Shown: positions 47,376 through 56,325, numbered from the stretch's first letter. The stretch is DNA of 64,000 bases from Terriglobia bacterium (GCA_021325235.1 JAJPHN010000025.1:372001-436000); one strand, 5' to 3'. Numbers and translations: made by a program. Notes: generated from the sequence alone by a model not told the origin.

Positions 47376-48001
47376 GTTGGAAAAACGAAGCCAATTCCGG
47401 GCGTCGGGAATTTGCAGGAACGAAGCCAGGCGGGGAGGGGCCGGGAACGGCAGTGAGCTTCGGAAGGGAAGCGGGGTGTGCTGAAAAAAACGAAGCCAAT
47501 CCGGGCAGTGAGAACTTTGCAGGAACGAAGCCAGTGGCCGGCCTCGGTTGGAAAACAACGCGATCCCGGCGTGGGCGGGTGAGGTGGTCGGGAAACGATT
47601 TGGGCGGCCCGGCGGGTTGAAAAAACGAAGCCGATTGTGAAGGGTTGGGAGGTTGCGCGCTTCTTCGGATGAGCGCGCGCCGATTCGCGGTGGGTTCGAG
47701 CGGGCTGAAAAAGCGAAGCCAATTCTGCACGAGGGCTGGAATTTGCGGGAACGAAGCCAGCCGCTGGGCTTGGGTGAGGTGGATTGTGAGCGGTGCGACG
47801 GTTGCCCCTTCGACTGGACTGAAAAAACGAAGCCAATCCTGACTGTCTGCTGGGAATTTCGGGAACGAAGCCATTTCAGTATGCGCGGCGGAGTTGAAAA
47901 AACGAAGCCGATCTGGGAGTCGGGCGGACGCCTGTCGGGTGTGAAAATACGAAGCCAATTCTGGCTGGGTCAGGCATTGCAGGTTTGAAAAAACGAAGTG
48001 A
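47376..48001. repeat. interspersed short repeat tract with ACGAAGCCA core
   Basis: About a dozen copies of a 15-20 base unit lie on one strand in 625 bases. Type A (TGAAAAAACGAAGCCAAT) has its ACGAAGCCA-like core at 47385, 47490, 47625, 47713, 47827, 47902, 47949 and 47993. Type B (TTGCAGGAACGAAGCCA) has it at 47420, 47525, 47751 and 47865. Each B follows an A by 35 or 38 bases. The copies fall in all three frames of the minus-strand readings, so they are not coding. Spacers differ in sequence and length. Together with 47198-47375 and 48002-48144, where I see no gene, this 950-base gap is the longest non-coding stretch of the window. Confidence 0.85.
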
Positions 48002-48144
48002 ATGAGTGATTTGGTCCCGCGTGATCAGTTTGGTGGGGCGATGCTCGGGCGGCTTGGGGGTCGTCCGGTAAGTTGTTTTGGCGGCGGGAATTCGGGCTTC
48101 GCCGGGAGCGGTGAACGACGCGCGACCCGTGCTATTCTTCCGGC

Positions 48145-48807
48145 GTGACTGAGGGACAAAAGCCGCTGGCTTTTATCTTTGATGTGGATGGCGTGCTGGT
48201 ACATTCGATGCCGCTGCACGTGCTGGCCTGGGAAGAATACCTGGCAGGGCTCGGAATCAAAGTCGAGGATCTGGAGCGGCGGATGCACGGCAAGAGAAAC
48301 GCCGAACTGGTAAACGATCTGATTGCCAGCGATCTGACCGAAGACGTGGTGTTTCAACACGGCGCGAACAAAGAAGCGCTCTGGCGCGAGATGATTCTGC
48401 GCGAAGGGGTGGAGAAGTATCAGATTGCGGGGCTGCGCGAATTTCTGGAGCGGCACCGGGATGTGCCCAAAGCCGTGGCTTCGAACGCGGAGCCGAAGAA
48501 TATCGACTTTGTTCTCGACCAGTATCGTTTGCGCGAGTTCTTTCCGGTGGCGGTGAACGGCTTCGATGTGGAACGGGGCAAGCCCGCGCCCGACATCTAT
48601 CTGGAAGCGGCGCGGCGGCTGGGCGTACAGCCGGATCGCTGCATCGTCTTTGAAGATTCGCCGACCGGGCTCGAGGCGGGATTAGCGGCCGGAATGCGCG
48701 TGGTGGGTGTGAAGACCACAACGGACCAACTCGAGGGCGCGGCACTACTGGTGGACGATTTCCGCGACCCGAAGCTGGAAGAGTGGATCAGCCGCGTCAG
48801 TAAGTAA
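48145..48807 (+). CDS. HAD-family phosphatase (beta-phosphoglucomutase-like)
   Basis: This 220-residue HAD subfamily IA protein starts at GTG. Motif I is FIFDVDGVLVHS (D15/D17 region), with a helical cap MHGKRNAELVNDLI. Motif II is AVASNAEPKN, motif III is ERGKPAPDIYLEAA, and motif IV is CIVFEDSPTGLEAGLAAGM. This set is typical of sugar-phosphate phosphatases and beta-phosphoglucomutases. The substrate is unknown. It lies next to the repeat tract and converges with the thioredoxin-domain gene. Confidence 0.87.
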   Translation: MTEGQKPLAFIFDVDGVLVHSMPLHVLAWEEYLAGLGIKVEDLERRMHGKRNAELVNDLIASDLTEDVVFQHGANKEALWREMILREGVEKYQIAGLREFLERHRDVPKAVASNAEPKNIDFVLDQYRLREFFPVAVNGFDVERGKPAPDIYLEAARRLGVQPDRCIVFEDSPTGLEAGLAAGMRVVGVKTTTDQLEGAALLVDDFRDPKLEEWISRVSK

Positions 48808-48819
48808 AGCGGCTTTCGC

Positions 48820-50937
48820 TCACTTCAAGGATTCGAGCCGGTTTAACATGTTTTTGCCCCAATCGGATTCGGACGAATCGAAGCCGATCTGTTCCCACTG
48901 CCATTTGCCGTTGGCGTCGATGAGCCAATTGCGCGGGATGGAATTGACATCGACACGATTCGCGAGCAGGGAATAGGCCGGCAACACCGGAAAGGTAAAA
49001 CCCTTCTTTTTGACAAACGGCTCGATGAGTCCGATATCCTCGTCGAAGTTCAAGGTGAGGATGCGGATGTCGGTGCGGTCTTTGGTCTGCTCGTATAACT
49101 TTTGGAGCTGGGGCAATTCGGCCTGACAGGGACCGCACCAGGTGGCCCACACGTTGATGAGCACCTTCTGACCTTCGAGCGATTTCAGCTTCCAGGTTTT
49201 GCCCGCGAGGTCGGCGAGTTCGAAAGCGGGCAGTTCCTTGTCGGGCTTCTCCCAGCGTCCTTCGGCGAGTGCGGGCTTCTGCGAGGAATCGGGCTTGCTC
49301 CAGATGGCGAATGCCGCTTCCGATCCGCCTGCGTCTTTCCAGACGTGTTGCGCGTCGGCCAGCAGCGTGTCATTGAGCACGCCATACTGCTTCTTGGGCG
49401 GTTCGCGTAACGCCAGCGCCTTCTGATAGTAGGTGAGCGCATCGGGGATGCGGTGCTGGATTTCGGCGAGCAGGGCGCGCGCCTGCCAGTAGGCATCGGG
49501 AGCCTTGTCGTTAGCGGGTTCGGCGGCTTCCACCTGAGCGGCCAAAGCAGCGGCTGCAGATGGATCGCTGGCGGCGCGGCAGGCGCGCAGGTACAGGACA
49601 CGGAAATGGGTCTCTGAGGCGGCGTGCTCTGCCGCGAGATCCTCCAGCTCTTTGGGTTTGGCGTAATCGGGAGGCTCGAAGTTGATGCGCTCGCCGGGAG
49701 AATCTCGCAAGCGCCTGGCCTGCTGAAGCAGTTCGAGAGCACGAGCGGGTTCGATATGGTGATCGAGAAGAGCCTCGGCGACCTGTTCGCGCGTGTCGGA
49801 AGACGGCCCTTCGTAGAGATCGCTTTGTTGGATGTAGCGCTCGCCTTCGCGGATGATTTCGGCGGGCGGCTCTCCGTCGAGATGCGCGGTGTCTGCGAAC
49901 AGGAAGTAGTTCAGGAAGCGCTGCTGGGGAAAGCGCTGCAACTGGTCGCGATCGTGAGCGAGCTCGAGACGCAGGTACTGCTGCCAATCGGAGGCGGAAG
50001 CTTCGGGCGTGGGCGTGGGGTGCTGATTTTCCCAGGTTTCGCGGATAATGTCGGCGGCCTCGGAGGAGTGGGGAAATTCGATCGTGATGCGAGCTTCGAG
50101 AGCCTTGACCTGCGCCTCGGGAGCGCCGCTCTGCTTGTAGCCGTCCTTAAGAAAAGCGAGCCACTCGGCGGTGGGTTGAATGGGGAGCTTTTCGAGGCGA
50201 TGGAGATCTTCGGCGATGCGCTGCCTTTCTTTGGGATGCTCGTTCACGGGCAGATTCGAGAACTCGAGGGCCCAGACGTCGGAATAGGAGAGGAGCACAT
50301 ACGGATCTGTCGCGGTTGCGAGGCGCTGGCGGAGGCTGCGGGCAACAGCGCCTTTCAGCTCGTTGGATTCCATCTTCTTGAGATGAAAGAGAGCGAACTC
50401 GTCGCGGCTCGAAGGGCAGAGCTGATAGAACTTCTCAAGATAAGTGAGCGCTTTGGTCTTATCGATGTACTTGCCGGAGCCATCGTAGTAGCCGGAGAGT
50501 TCGAGATAAGCGGGTGCGTAGTTTGGGTTGGCGGCGATGGCCTGCTCGAGGAAACGCATGGCCTGGGGCGTGTCCTTACGGGAAAGCGCGCGGGCAGCGA
50601 TGGTCAATTTCAGCGCATCGTCCGGATGGGAGTGTGCATCGGCGACGAACTGATCCCGCACGGCGTCCCACTTCTCGGGTTCGTCGTAGCGAACGGTGAA
50701 CATGTAATAGCGGCGGACCGGACGGTAATCGCTCGGATCGAGGCGGTGCATTTTTTCATACGCCTGGCGCGCGAGCACGAGCGATTCCTGAAGTGTGACG
50801 GTGGGGCGCTGCTGCCCGGACTCGCGCATGACGGCTTCAACGGCCGGAGTGGATTCGCAGCTTAGACCAGAGGCGGCGAGAGCGGGCAGGGCAGAGCAGA
50901 GACAGAGAAGAGAACAGACGCCGAAAAGGGTTCTCAT
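48820..50937 (-). CDS. TPR protein with C-terminal TlpA/ResA thioredoxin domain
   Basis: This 705-residue exported protein has a signal peptide (MRTLFGVCSLLCLCSALPALA). A long helical TPR-like region runs from about 45 to 540, and a thioredoxin-like domain of the TlpA/ResA type starts at about 565 (ELPAFELADLAGKTWKLKSLEG) with active site WCGPC at 600-604. The domain probably reduces disulphides in the periplasm, while the TPR part may bind clients. ATG 50937 is used because the signal peptide starts there. It lies 59 bases downstream of the porin gene on the same strand. Confidence 0.85.
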   Translation of the reverse strand: MRTLFGVCSLLCLCSALPALAASGLSCESTPAVEAVMRESGQQRPTVTLQESLVLARQAYEKMHRLDPSDYRPVRRYYMFTVRYDEPEKWDAVRDQFVADAHSHPDDALKLTIAARALSRKDTPQAMRFLEQAIAANPNYAPAYLELSGYYDGSGKYIDKTKALTYLEKFYQLCPSSRDEFALFHLKKMESNELKGAVARSLRQRLATATDPYVLLSYSDVWALEFSNLPVNEHPKERQRIAEDLHRLEKLPIQPTAEWLAFLKDGYKQSGAPEAQVKALEARITIEFPHSSEAADIIRETWENQHPTPTPEASASDWQQYLRLELAHDRDQLQRFPQQRFLNYFLFADTAHLDGEPPAEIIREGERYIQQSDLYEGPSSDTREQVAEALLDHHIEPARALELLQQARRLRDSPGERINFEPPDYAKPKELEDLAAEHAASETHFRVLYLRACRAASDPSAAAALAAQVEAAEPANDKAPDAYWQARALLAEIQHRIPDALTYYQKALALREPPKKQYGVLNDTLLADAQHVWKDAGGSEAAFAIWSKPDSSQKPALAEGRWEKPDKELPAFELADLAGKTWKLKSLEGQKVLINVWATWCGPCQAELPQLQKLYEQTKDRTDIRILTLNFDEDIGLIEPFVKKKGFTFPVLPAYSLLANRVDVNSIPRNWLIDANGKWQWEQIGFDSSESDWGKNMLNRLESLK

Positions 50938-50996
50938 GGTTCGATCCGAGTCCGATTGTATCTTTGGACGTCCGCAGTTCGGGATGGTTGCGGAGT

Positions 50997-52436
50997 CTAC
51001 CAGGCTCCCTGTTTTTCGCCGAACCACCACAGCAAGCCGAGAGTGGCGGTGTTTTGTTCCTTCTTAAGGATGCCGAGGGTATTGGTGTAGAAGTAGGGCT
51101 GATTGGAGAAGTCGCGGCGCCACTCGCCCATGACCTGAAAGCCTTCATCGAAGCGGTGCGAGAGGGTGATGGTCAACTCTTTGACGGCCTGGGTGATGCC
51201 GGTGAAGCTGCCGCCGCGGTCGGCGAGATATTCGGCGCGCGTGCCGAGATAGGTCTTGGAAGTGAACTGGTAGCGGAGATAGGCGGCGCCGCCATCGGTG
51301 TGGACCGGATAGGAGTTGGCATTGAGGCGCTGAATAAAATCGTCGGCTTCGACAGCGGCGAGCCAGCGCGGGGTGAGTTGCCAGCTGACGTAGGTATCGA
51401 AGATGTGCAGTTTGCCGTGGGCGGGATTGGGCACCGGCTCGAAAGGCACGCCCTGGAGGGTGGGAGCGTCAGGCGGTGCGCCGCCGTTTGGGAAATAGAC
51501 GACGTCGGGGTGCTCCTGGCCGAGATAGTATTGCGCGTTCCAGGTGATGTTTTTGGTGGGAGTGAAGGAGAGGCCGAAGAATTCGTCCTTGAAGCCGTTG
51601 AATGGTTCGCTTTGATTGGTGCCGTTGACGAGCCAGTAATTGACGGCGAACTTGTCGTTGAACTTGTAGTTGAGGCGCGCGCCGAGGTGATAGAAGGGAA
51701 GGAAATTGAACCAGAAGGACCGCGAGTAGTTGATCTGGTCCTTAGTGTAGTTACCTTCATAGCCGAGCGAGCTGGCGAATTTGCCGACGTCGATGGTGAG
51801 GCCTTTGCCGATGGGCGCGACCCAGGTGCCGTAAGCCTGGAAGATGTTGCGATAGATCTCGGGGCGCGGCTCATTGAGCGGATTGCCCTGTGAGGCCTGA
51901 GTGGCCTGTCCGTACTGGAAGTCGAGACGGAGGCCGAAGCGCTTGCCGTGGTCGGGATCGGCGGCGTTTTCGAAGATGACTCCGGCCTGGTTGATGCTGA
52001 AGGCGTTGCTCGAGACATCGTAGGCGCGCAGGAGATTGACGCGGCCGATGGGGTCGTTGAAGTTGTAACCGTAGTAGCCGTCGAGGAAGAAGTTGATGGT
52101 GGTGTTGGGCGGGACGGCGTTGGAGACCGGGTTGGGAGCGGGGACGGGGACGGGCTGTGACGGCGCCGGAGCGAGGGCAGCGGATTGTTGAGTTGCGGGT
52201 TGTGCGGCGGCTGCGGCGGACGGTGCATTTTTTTCGAGCTGATCGATTTTCTCGAGCCGATCGAGGCGGGCCTGCAGCTTCGCGACGATGCCCTGCAGAT
52301 CGGCTATGCGCTGCTCGAGAGTGCGGGTGTCTTCGGGGGCTGCGGGGTTGGGAGCGGGCGCGTTCTGGGCCAATGAAGCGGGAACAAAAGCGGCGAGGGC
52401 AAGAAGGGAAGCGGCGAAAAGTTGCCTGAGAAACAT
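50997..52436 (-). CDS. OmpL-like beta-barrel porin
   Basis: This 479-residue outer-membrane protein has a signal peptide (MFLRQLFAASLLALAAFVPASLAQ) and a short coiled coil (TRTLEQRIADLQGIVAKLQA, about 36-66) that could trimerise or attach to peptidoglycan. A Pro/Ala linker and a large beta barrel starting TINFFLDGYYGYNFNDP follow, ending TATLGLLWWFGEKQGAW. It resembles the 'putative beta-barrel porin-2' (OmpL-like) family common in acidobacteria. The solute is unknown. It lies in the same orientation as the TPR-thioredoxin gene downstream. Confidence 0.85.
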   Translation of the reverse strand: MFLRQLFAASLLALAAFVPASLAQNAPAPNPAAPEDTRTLEQRIADLQGIVAKLQARLDRLEKIDQLEKNAPSAAAAAQPATQQSAALAPAPSQPVPVPAPNPVSNAVPPNTTINFFLDGYYGYNFNDPIGRVNLLRAYDVSSNAFSINQAGVIFENAADPDHGKRFGLRLDFQYGQATQASQGNPLNEPRPEIYRNIFQAYGTWVAPIGKGLTIDVGKFASSLGYEGNYTKDQINYSRSFWFNFLPFYHLGARLNYKFNDKFAVNYWLVNGTNQSEPFNGFKDEFFGLSFTPTKNITWNAQYYLGQEHPDVVYFPNGGAPPDAPTLQGVPFEPVPNPAHGKLHIFDTYVSWQLTPRWLAAVEADDFIQRLNANSYPVHTDGGAAYLRYQFTSKTYLGTRAEYLADRGGSFTGITQAVKELTITLSHRFDEGFQVMGEWRRDFSNQPYFYTNTLGILKKEQNTATLGLLWWFGEKQGAW

Positions 52437-52542
52437 AACGTCATTTCAGGCTATTTCGGACGAGCTTAAGGACGGCTAAGGCAAAGATAAGGACGCGCTA
52501 AATCTGGTGCGGAATTCGAGAGCGATGGCGAGCGCGGGTTTG

Positions 52543-52574
52543 GTAAGGAGGAGCAGGTCGGGTGAGACCTGCTC
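52543..52574 (-). terminator. candidate terminator after the SDR gene
   Basis: GAGCAGGTC (52551-52559) and GACCTGCTC (52566-52574) form a perfect 9-bp stem with a six-base loop, 26 bases past the SDR stop codon. On the minus strand it is followed by CTCCTTACC, which is only moderately T-rich. Confidence 0.5.
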
Positions 52575-52599
52575 GTATGACGCACGTGGGTGGAGGGCG

Positions 52600-53505
52600 T
52601 TAGCTGAGGGCGGGAACGGCGGTGGGTTCGAAGTAGACCGGACGGTCGATATCGGCGAGAAGACCGGGACCGGTCGGTTCCCAGCCGAGCTGCTGGCGTG
52701 TAAGCTCGCTGGAGGCGGCGGCGTCCATCTGGGCGAAGCGGGCGAACCAGCCGAAGTGCTCGGCGGCCTGTTCGGGGGTGATGCTGCGGACGGGCACGTT
52801 GAGACGGCGGCCGATGACGGCGGCGATGTCGCGGAGCGGAATGCCTTCCTCGGCAACGGCGTGGTAGCGGGCTCCGGCGGTACCTTTTTCGAGCGCCAGG
52901 CGGTAGAGGCGCGCGGCATCGAAGCGATGAACGGCGGACCAGCGGTTGGTGCCCTCGCCCACATAAGCGGAAACGCCTTTCTCGCGGGCGGTGGCGATGA
53001 GCCGCGGAGTGAAGGCATGGTCGCCGTCGCCATGGACCTGTGGAAGACGTACGGCGGAGGTCCGGACACCCTGGTCGGTGAACGCGAAAGCGGCCTGTTC
53101 GGAGCGGCGCGGGCTGGGAGTGTTTTCCATGATGTCGTTTTCGGTTGCGGCGCGTCCGGGAGAGAGGAAGCCTACGCCGGAGGTGACAATCAGCGGGCGG
53201 CCGGAGCCAACGAGCGCCGAACCGAGTGCTTCGATAGCGCGCTGGTCGATGGCGCAGCTTTCCTGAAATTTGGTGAAATCGTGGATGAAGCCGCAATGGA
53301 TGACGGCATCGGATTGCGAAGCACCGCTGCGCAGGCTTTCGAGGTCTTCGAGATGGCCGGGATGGACCTGGGCGCCGGCCGCGCGCAGCGAGTTGGCATT
53401 GGTTTCAGAGCGAGCGAGGGCGAGAACCTGGTGGCCGGCAGTCAGGAGTTCCTGAACGACGGCGGAGCCGACGAAGCCGGTGGCGCCGGTGATGAAAACA
53501 CGCAT
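52600..53505 (-). CDS. NAD(P)-dependent SDR-family oxidoreductase
   Basis: This 301-residue atypical/extended SDR protein starts [21 protein letters not shown], with the cofactor glycine motif GATGFVG (7-13) and ALARSETNA after the second strand, suggesting [16 protein letters not shown] occupies the catalytic Ser region, [14 protein letters not shown] the substrate loop, and the C-terminus is variable. It is divergent from a TetR regulator, with two palindromes between them, so it is very probably the target of that regulator. The substrate is unknown; such pairs often respond to toxic small molecules. Confidence 0.88.
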   Translation of the reverse strand: MRVFITGATGFVGSAVVQELLTAGHQVLALARSETNANSLRAAGAQVHPGHLEDLESLRSGASQSDAVIHCGFIHDFTKFQESCAIDQRAIEALGSALVGSGRPLIVTSGVGFLSPGRAATENDIMENTPSPRRSEQAAFAFTDQGVRTSAVRLPQVHGDGDHAFTPRLIATAREKGVSAYVGEGTNRWSAVHRFDAARLYRLALEKGTAGARYHAVAEEGIPLRDIAAVIGRRLNVPVRSITPEQAAEHFGWFARFAQMDAAASSELTRQQLGWEPTGPGLLADIDRPVYFEPTAVPALS

Positions 53506-53566
53506 TTGTTTTTCTCCTTCGGGCAGCCGGTGGAGTGTTGACCCGCGGCTGCGGATTCAGTTAAAA

Positions 53567-53610
53567 CGGAGATTGTCTCCGCTTGGTCCGATAAACGGAG
53601 TGCGTCTCCG
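53567..53610. promoter_or_regulatory. two operator-like palindromes for the TetR regulator
   Basis: CGGAGATTGTCTCCG (53567-53581, six-base perfect arms) and CGGAGTGCGTCTCCG (53596-53610, five-base arms) are both preceded by AAA. Their centres are 29 bases apart, near three helical turns, in the 123-base gap between the divergent SDR and TetR genes. This is the usual place and size for TetR operators, controlling both the regulator and the SDR gene. Confidence 0.75.
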
Positions 53611-53628
53611 GATTCAAGTTTTTTTTTG

Positions 53629-54201
53629 ATGCCGAAAAAATCTAAGGTTGTTGAACGAAAGCGGCGCGCCGACGCCGAGCGCAACCGTCAGCGCATTCTC
53701 GAAGCGGCCCGGGAGGTCTTCACCCGCTCGGGTGCGCTGGCGGGACTGGACGAAATCGCCAGGCTTGCGAATGTCGGCCCGGGAACGCTGTACCGGCATT
53801 TCCCAACACGCGATGCACTGCTCGAAGCGGTTTTCCGCTGCGAGGTGCAGAAACTGGCCGACGCCGGGCGGAAGTTTGCGGAATCGATGCCGCCAGTGGA
53901 AGCGCTGCGGGCGTGGATGCTGCTGTTTGTGGATTACATTGCGGCCAAACAGATCATTGCACCCGCGCTCCAGGGGCAGATGGACGCAAAGGTGGTGAAG
54001 GCGTCGTATGCGCCGGTTCACGATGCGGTGCGGAGGCTGGTGAAACGCGCGATCGAGAGCGGCGAAGTGCGCAAAGATGTGGACGCCGTGGATCTGCTGC
54101 GGGCGCTGGTGGGAGTGGCGCAGTTTTCGGGCAGCTCGGACTGGCGGGCCAGCGCGAGAAGGCTGGTGGACATTCTCATCGCGGGTTCGCGAAAAACCTA
54201 G
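53629..54201 (+). CDS. TetR/AcrR-family transcriptional regulator
   Basis: This 190-residue regulator has an N-terminal helix-turn-helix (about 18-60; RQRILEAAREVFTRSG, LDEIARLANVGPGTLYRHFPTRDALLEAVF). An all-helical ligand and dimerisation domain follows, with the C-terminal SBP/TetR_C-like pattern LVGVAQFSGSSDW. ATG at 53629 is preferred over TTG at 53626. It is divergent from the SDR gene; two palindromes upstream are probable operators, so the protein likely represses itself and the SDR gene until an inducer binds. Confidence 0.9.
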   Translation: MPKKSKVVERKRRADAERNRQRILEAAREVFTRSGALAGLDEIARLANVGPGTLYRHFPTRDALLEAVFRCEVQKLADAGRKFAESMPPVEALRAWMLLFVDYIAAKQIIAPALQGQMDAKVVKASYAPVHDAVRRLVKRAIESGEVRKDVDAVDLLRALVGVAQFSGSSDWRASARRLVDILIAGSRKT

Positions 54202-54203
54202 AG

Positions 54204-54311
54204 GAGACGTTCGGCACCGTTGGTGTCAGCTTCCGTCTGCTGCCGGCGCGCCGCGCCTCGCAGCTCAATCCCACCGAAGCCCTGCGCTCGAATAACTCGG
54301 TCCTGCGCTAA
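54204..54311 (+). pseudogene. C-terminal remnant of an ABC permease (MacB/ADOP type)
   Basis: Directly after the TetR stop codon is an open frame with no start that encodes the tail LLPARRASQLNPTEALRS and ends VLR-TAA. The motif PARRAS-x-L-NP-x-EALR is the hallmark C-terminus of MacB/FtsX-type permeases. The rest of the permease (over 700 residues) is missing. It looks like the end of a deleted gene joined to the TetR gene. Confidence 0.6.
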
Positions 54312-54326
54312 TCTGATCGAGCGCGC

Positions 54327-55451
54327 ATGAACACATCCGCTGCGTTCTGGAAATCGTTTCCACGAAAATCCATCGCCGGATTCCTGCTCGGTGTCTTCTT
54401 CATCTTCAGCGCCCTCGGCTTCGTTAACGACATCATGCAAATGGGTCAGCAGCCACAGGGCCGCCTGATACTCGGCGTTCTCGTTTCCGGCCTTTTTGCC
54501 GTCCTCTACGCTCTCAGTTTCACTCTGCTGCGCCGTCAATTCTGGAAGGCCTTCGTCCCGGTGTTCGTCGTGCACATGCTGGTCGTGAATCTGATCGGCC
54601 ACGCCATTCCGAACCGCACTGCGATGTCCTCATCCGATCTCCAGAACCGGCTTGTTTTCGATGGCACGAGCACCACCTTCTGCGTTGCGCTGGGCTACGC
54701 CTGTTTCGTCTACGTGTCGATCACGGCCGCGCGCCGCTATGCTCGCGTACACGCCGAAATCGTGCTCGCTACGGAAATCCACCGCGTGCTCGTCCCGCCC
54801 ATCGATACCCGCATCGACCACTTCGCCTTTCATGGACGCTCTCTGCCGAGCGGCGAAGTGGGCGGCGATCTCATCGACGTTTTTCCGCATGGGCGCGGCT
54901 GGATTGCCTACATCGCCGATGTTTCCGGACACGGCGTTGCGCCCGGCGTGGTCATGGCGATGGTCAAAAGCGCCGCCCGCATGCAGCTCTCTTCAAAAGA
55001 AGACAGCACCGACCTTTTCGAGCGTCTCAACGACGTTCTCTATCCGATCAAGAAGCCCGAAATGTTCGTCACCTTCGCCTATCTCGCCTGGGATGGCGAA
55101 CGGCTCTATCATTCACTCGCCGGACATCCGCCCATCCTGCACTTCCACGCCGCTACCGGCGAGGTCACCGAATCGGCCTGTTCGAATCTGCCCGTCGGCA
55201 TGTTCGCCCGCCAGCAGTTCGTCCGAGAGCCAGTCACTTTCGCACCCGGCGACCGCTTCCTGCTCTACACCGACGGGCTTCTCGAAATCGCCAATGCAAA
55301 AGATGAAGAGTTTGGACTCGCCGGTCTCAAAGCGGCCTTCGCAGCGCACGCACGTGACACCGCGCAAGCGAATCTCGATGCCATCATCGACGCCGCCAAC
55401 CGTCACGGCCGCGCCGAAGATGATCGTTCGCTGTTGTTGATCTGTTGTTAA
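54327..55451 (+). CDS. membrane-bound SpoIIE-type PP2C phosphatase
   Basis: This 374-residue protein has four or five TM helices in the first 150 residues and then a cytoplasmic SpoIIE/RsbU domain. That domain shows LPSGEVGGDLIDVFPHG (metal-binding Asp residues), YIADVSGHGVAPGVVMAMV, SLAGHPPILHF and the closing LLYTDGLLEI with GRAEDDRSLLLI. Such phosphatases act in partner-switching pathways by dephosphorylating anti-anti-sigma proteins; no anti-sigma or STAS gene is adjacent. The membrane part may sense an envelope signal. Confidence 0.88.
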   Translation: MNTSAAFWKSFPRKSIAGFLLGVFFIFSALGFVNDIMQMGQQPQGRLILGVLVSGLFAVLYALSFTLLRRQFWKAFVPVFVVHMLVVNLIGHAIPNRTAMSSSDLQNRLVFDGTSTTFCVALGYACFVYVSITAARRYARVHAEIVLATEIHRVLVPPIDTRIDHFAFHGRSLPSGEVGGDLIDVFPHGRGWIAYIADVSGHGVAPGVVMAMVKSAARMQLSSKEDSTDLFERLNDVLYPIKKPEMFVTFAYLAWDGERLYHSLAGHPPILHFHAATGEVTESACSNLPVGMFARQQFVREPVTFAPGDRFLLYTDGLLEIANAKDEEFGLAGLKAAFAAHARDTAQANLDAIIDAANRHGRAEDDRSLLLICC

Positions 55452-56003
55452 TTACGCCGCGCGCCGCAGTTCATCCACGTGCGTCTTCCGCTCGAGCAGC
55501 GTATACGCGCTGAACAGCACGCCCGAATAGAACAAGTCGCCCAGCACGGTTCGGCCGAAGAACGGCAGCCCGGCGATATAGCAGGCGGCCAGCCCGCCTG
55601 CCGTGTGCGGATACAGCGTCCCGGCGAACCACGTGAAGAAGTTTGTAATCAGGAAAAACTGCACACTCCCCGCCAGCGCTACCGCTCCAATGCGCCACGG
55701 ATTCGTACTCCTGCCGATCAGCGTGCGCCCGAGCAGCACGTAAATCAGAAGCGAGAAGTAGACGACCAGCGTGCCCGCCGAATACGCCGGGTAACCTGCC
55801 ATGTAGCTCAGGATCGGATCCGTCACCAGCATGGCGAGCAAGGGCACCACATAGGCCTGCCAGCCCGCGAGTCGCGCGCCGCCAAACAATGCCGCGCTTC
55901 CGATCGGCGTGAAATTGAACGGATGTGGAACCAGCCGCAGCAGCGCGGCCGCGACCGTCAGGCTGAGCGCAAGCGGCTGAAACGACGACTTCTTTTCCTG
56001 CAT
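55452..56003 (-). CDS. DUF6580-like integral membrane protein
   Basis: This 183-residue protein has five or six TM helices and the pattern RLVPHPFNFTPIGSAALFGGA, then VPLLAMLVTDPILSYMAGYP and NFFTWFAGTLYPHTAGGLAAC. This matches the DUF6580 family, whose conserved Pro/Asn/Asp residues resemble those of ECF-type vitamin-uptake S components. The role is unknown. ATG 56003 was chosen; an upstream start would add an unlikely charged leader. It is convergent with the phosphatase, with no gap between the stops. Confidence 0.78.
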   Translation of the reverse strand: MQEKKSSFQPLALSLTVAAALLRLVPHPFNFTPIGSAALFGGARLAGWQAYVVPLLAMLVTDPILSYMAGYPAYSAGTLVVYFSLLIYVLLGRTLIGRSTNPWRIGAVALAGSVQFFLITNFFTWFAGTLYPHTAGGLAACYIAGLPFFGRTVLGDLFYSGVLFSAYTLLERKTHVDELRRAA

Positions 56004-56060
56004 TCTAGTGTCGAGTATAGCCAAACCGCGCGCCTCTGGTCGTCGCGCCAAAGCGAAGAT

Positions 56061-56240
56061 TTACCACGCCGAAGGCGGATCGCTCGCCGGAAAACTATCC
56101 TCGACGGTAATGTCGTGTGCCTTATCGATCTCGCGTTTACGCTGCCCCAGGCGCGGCCAGAGCGCCCAGATCGCAAGCGGCACGGTGATGCCGAGCAGCA
56201 GGTACAAAATCTTCGTCTCGCCTTTGCACGAATCGCTCAT
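56061..56240 (-). CDS. small single-TM membrane protein
   Basis: This 59-residue protein (MSDSCKGETKILYLLLG...) has one TM helix (about 10-28) and a cytoplasmic tail that ends VEDSFPASDPPSAW. That C-terminal motif is shared by many tiny bacterial proteins of unknown function. The start is supported by GGGAGAG upstream on the minus strand. It is divergent from the Ku gene. Confidence 0.7.
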   Translation of the reverse strand: MSDSCKGETKILYLLLGITVPLAIWALWPRLGQRKREIDKAHDITVEDSFPASDPPSAW

Positions 56241-56325
56241 GTCTTTACTCTCCCATGGACGCGCACGCCGCGAATCCATTTCGTGTAGCCGCGTTTTCAG
56301 GACACAATATAAATAAGGAGTTACG

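Noticed and set aside
47311-47958. Minus-strand open frames of up to 215 codons across the repeat tract
   Set aside because: They consist of the repeat unit read in three different frames with no domain, no ribosome-binding site and odd composition.
47376-48001. CRISPR array
   Set aside because: The common core is only about 9-15 bases, spacing ranges from 35 to 100, the units have two types, and there are no cas genes.
49624-50865. 413-codon plus-strand frame opposite the TPR-thioredoxin gene
   Set aside because: Shadow frame; the minus-strand protein has a signal peptide and a WCGPC domain.
52466-53296. Minus-strand frame of 276 codons overlapping the SDR gene
   Set aside because: Arg/Pro/Ser-rich alternative frame of the SDR gene, which itself has a clear Rossmann motif.
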